Source: an uncultured Devosia sp. (lineage in GTDB: Bacteria > Pseudomonadota > Alphaproteobacteria > Rhizobiales > Devosiaceae). From it: a DNA stretch of 5,870 nt. The stretch is taken from positions 1-5,870 of the forward strand of contig CAKTFF010000154.1 of the NCBI GenBank assembly GCA_934553185.1, written 5' to 3'. The position numbers and the translations under genes are program-made. The notes under the pieces were generated by a model. It was given only the letters and a program-made list of their open reading frames with translations. It was not told the DNA's origin and made no database searches. This document shows, in pieces, positions 5,486-5,870 of the stretch (position 1 is its first letter; each line of letters starts with the position of its first letter).

Positions 5486-5870
5486 TTGCAAGGGGAAGCA
5501 CCACCGCGGTGGATTGGCGAGCGTCTGCTGCGTGACCTGCTTATGGCGCTGCGGCTGTTTTCGCGCCTGCCGACCGGTCCTATGGCGCACGAGCGACCAG
5601 CGCTTGACCGCATTGCGCCGGTGCTGCCGCTGGCCAGCGTCTTGATTACCCTGGGACCAGCCGTCGTGCTGGTTGGCGGTTCGCTCGCCGGACTGCCATC
5701 GTATTTTGCTGCCACTTTAGCGGTGGCTGCGGCGGTGGCGGTGAGCGGCGGCATGGGGGAGGATAGCCTGGCCGACGCGGCGGATGGGCTGTTTGGCGGC
5801 TCGTCGCCGGAGCGGCGGCTCGAGATCATGAAAGATAGCCGGCACGGCACCTATGGGGTGGCGGCCATCG
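5486..5870 (+). CDS. cobS: Adenosylcobinamide-GDP ribazoletransferase CobS, N-terminal part (runs off right edge)
   Basis: CobS (CobV in the P. denitrificans naming) is an integral membrane enzyme that joins alpha-ribazole or its phosphate to adenosylcobinamide-GDP in the last stage of cobalamin synthesis. The first 128 codons are present; the family is about 250 residues. The N terminus carries LRLFSRLPTGP (22-32), the usual F-x-T/S-R-L-P opening. Hydrophobic segments at about 45-70 and 72-88 should span the membrane. Next come the acidic motif GEDSLADAADGLFGG (91-105) and LEIMKDSRHGTYG (112-124), both diagnostic of CobS. In most family members the acidic motif reads HEDGLAD, so a Gly replaces the His and a Ser replaces the Gly. 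I chose TTG 5486 because GGGAG lies 10 bases upstream and the extra residues look like protein. ATG 5543 would start 19 codons later, just before the conserved opening, but has no ribosome binding site. Confidence 0.93.
   Translation, partial: MQGEAPPRWIGERLLRDLLMALRLFSRLPTGPMAHERPALDRIAPVLPLASVLITLGPAVVLVGGSLAGLPSYFAATLAVAAAVAVSGGMGEDSLADAADGLFGGSSPERRLEIMKDSRHGTYGVAAI

Noticed and set aside
4588..5535. A 315-codon open frame on the plus strand opposite cobT
   Set aside because: It is a shadow of cobT. The minus-strand product carries all CobT motifs, while this frame reads as Gly/Asp/Arg-rich sequence without a recognisable fold.
5422..5850. An upstream extension of cobT reaching 5850 in the same frame
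   Set aside because: The extra residues are Arg/Ser-rich shadow of cobS on the other strand, and ATG 5421 gives the family-typical length and N terminus.

Overview
The window looks like ordinary core chromosome of a high-GC alphaproteobacterium, most likely of the order Hyphomicrobiales (a Devosia-like lineage is my best guess from gene flavour, not proven). Supporting signs are high GC with matching codon use in every gene, a DecR/YbaO-type Lrp regulator, a PleC/DivJ-type histidine kinase, and cobT and cobS placed back to back. I see no rRNA, tRNA, CRISPR array, insertion sequence, phage gene or toxin-antitoxin pair, and no convincing sign of a new multi-gene system.

Layout. Positions 1-1525 (+ strand) hold the 3' end of moaA (molybdenum cofactor synthesis), a dienelactone hydrolase-family gene with a clear ribosome binding site, and a small uncharacterised gene that overlaps the hydrolase stop by 8 bp and probably starts at TTG. 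Positions 1530-2642 (- strand) hold a DecR-like Lrp/AsnC regulator and, upstream of it, a membrane-anchored or secreted thermonuclease-fold protein. A 123-bp gap separates these two and carries a clean inverted repeat that may be an Lrp-type operator. Positions 2795-4321 (+ strand) hold a six-helix membrane sensor histidine kinase. An 80-bp gap follows, with a palindrome resembling a dispersed intergenic repeat. Positions 4402-5421 (- strand) hold cobT, and a divergent, truncated cobS runs off the right edge (from about 5486, + strand).

How the genes work together. CobT and CobS act in the same late part of cobalamin synthesis: CobT makes alpha-ribazole phosphate, the lower-ligand precursor, and CobS joins the ribazole to adenosylcobinamide-GDP. 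MoaA acts in a separate cofactor pathway. The hydrolase and the small gene after it are probably co-transcribed and possibly read through from moaA. The Lrp regulator, nuclease and kinase look like single-gene units with no evident shared pathway. The points most worth a second look are the inverted repeat upstream of the Lrp gene, the palindrome between the kinase and cobT, the small overlapping gene, the altered CobS motif and the unresolved nuclease start.
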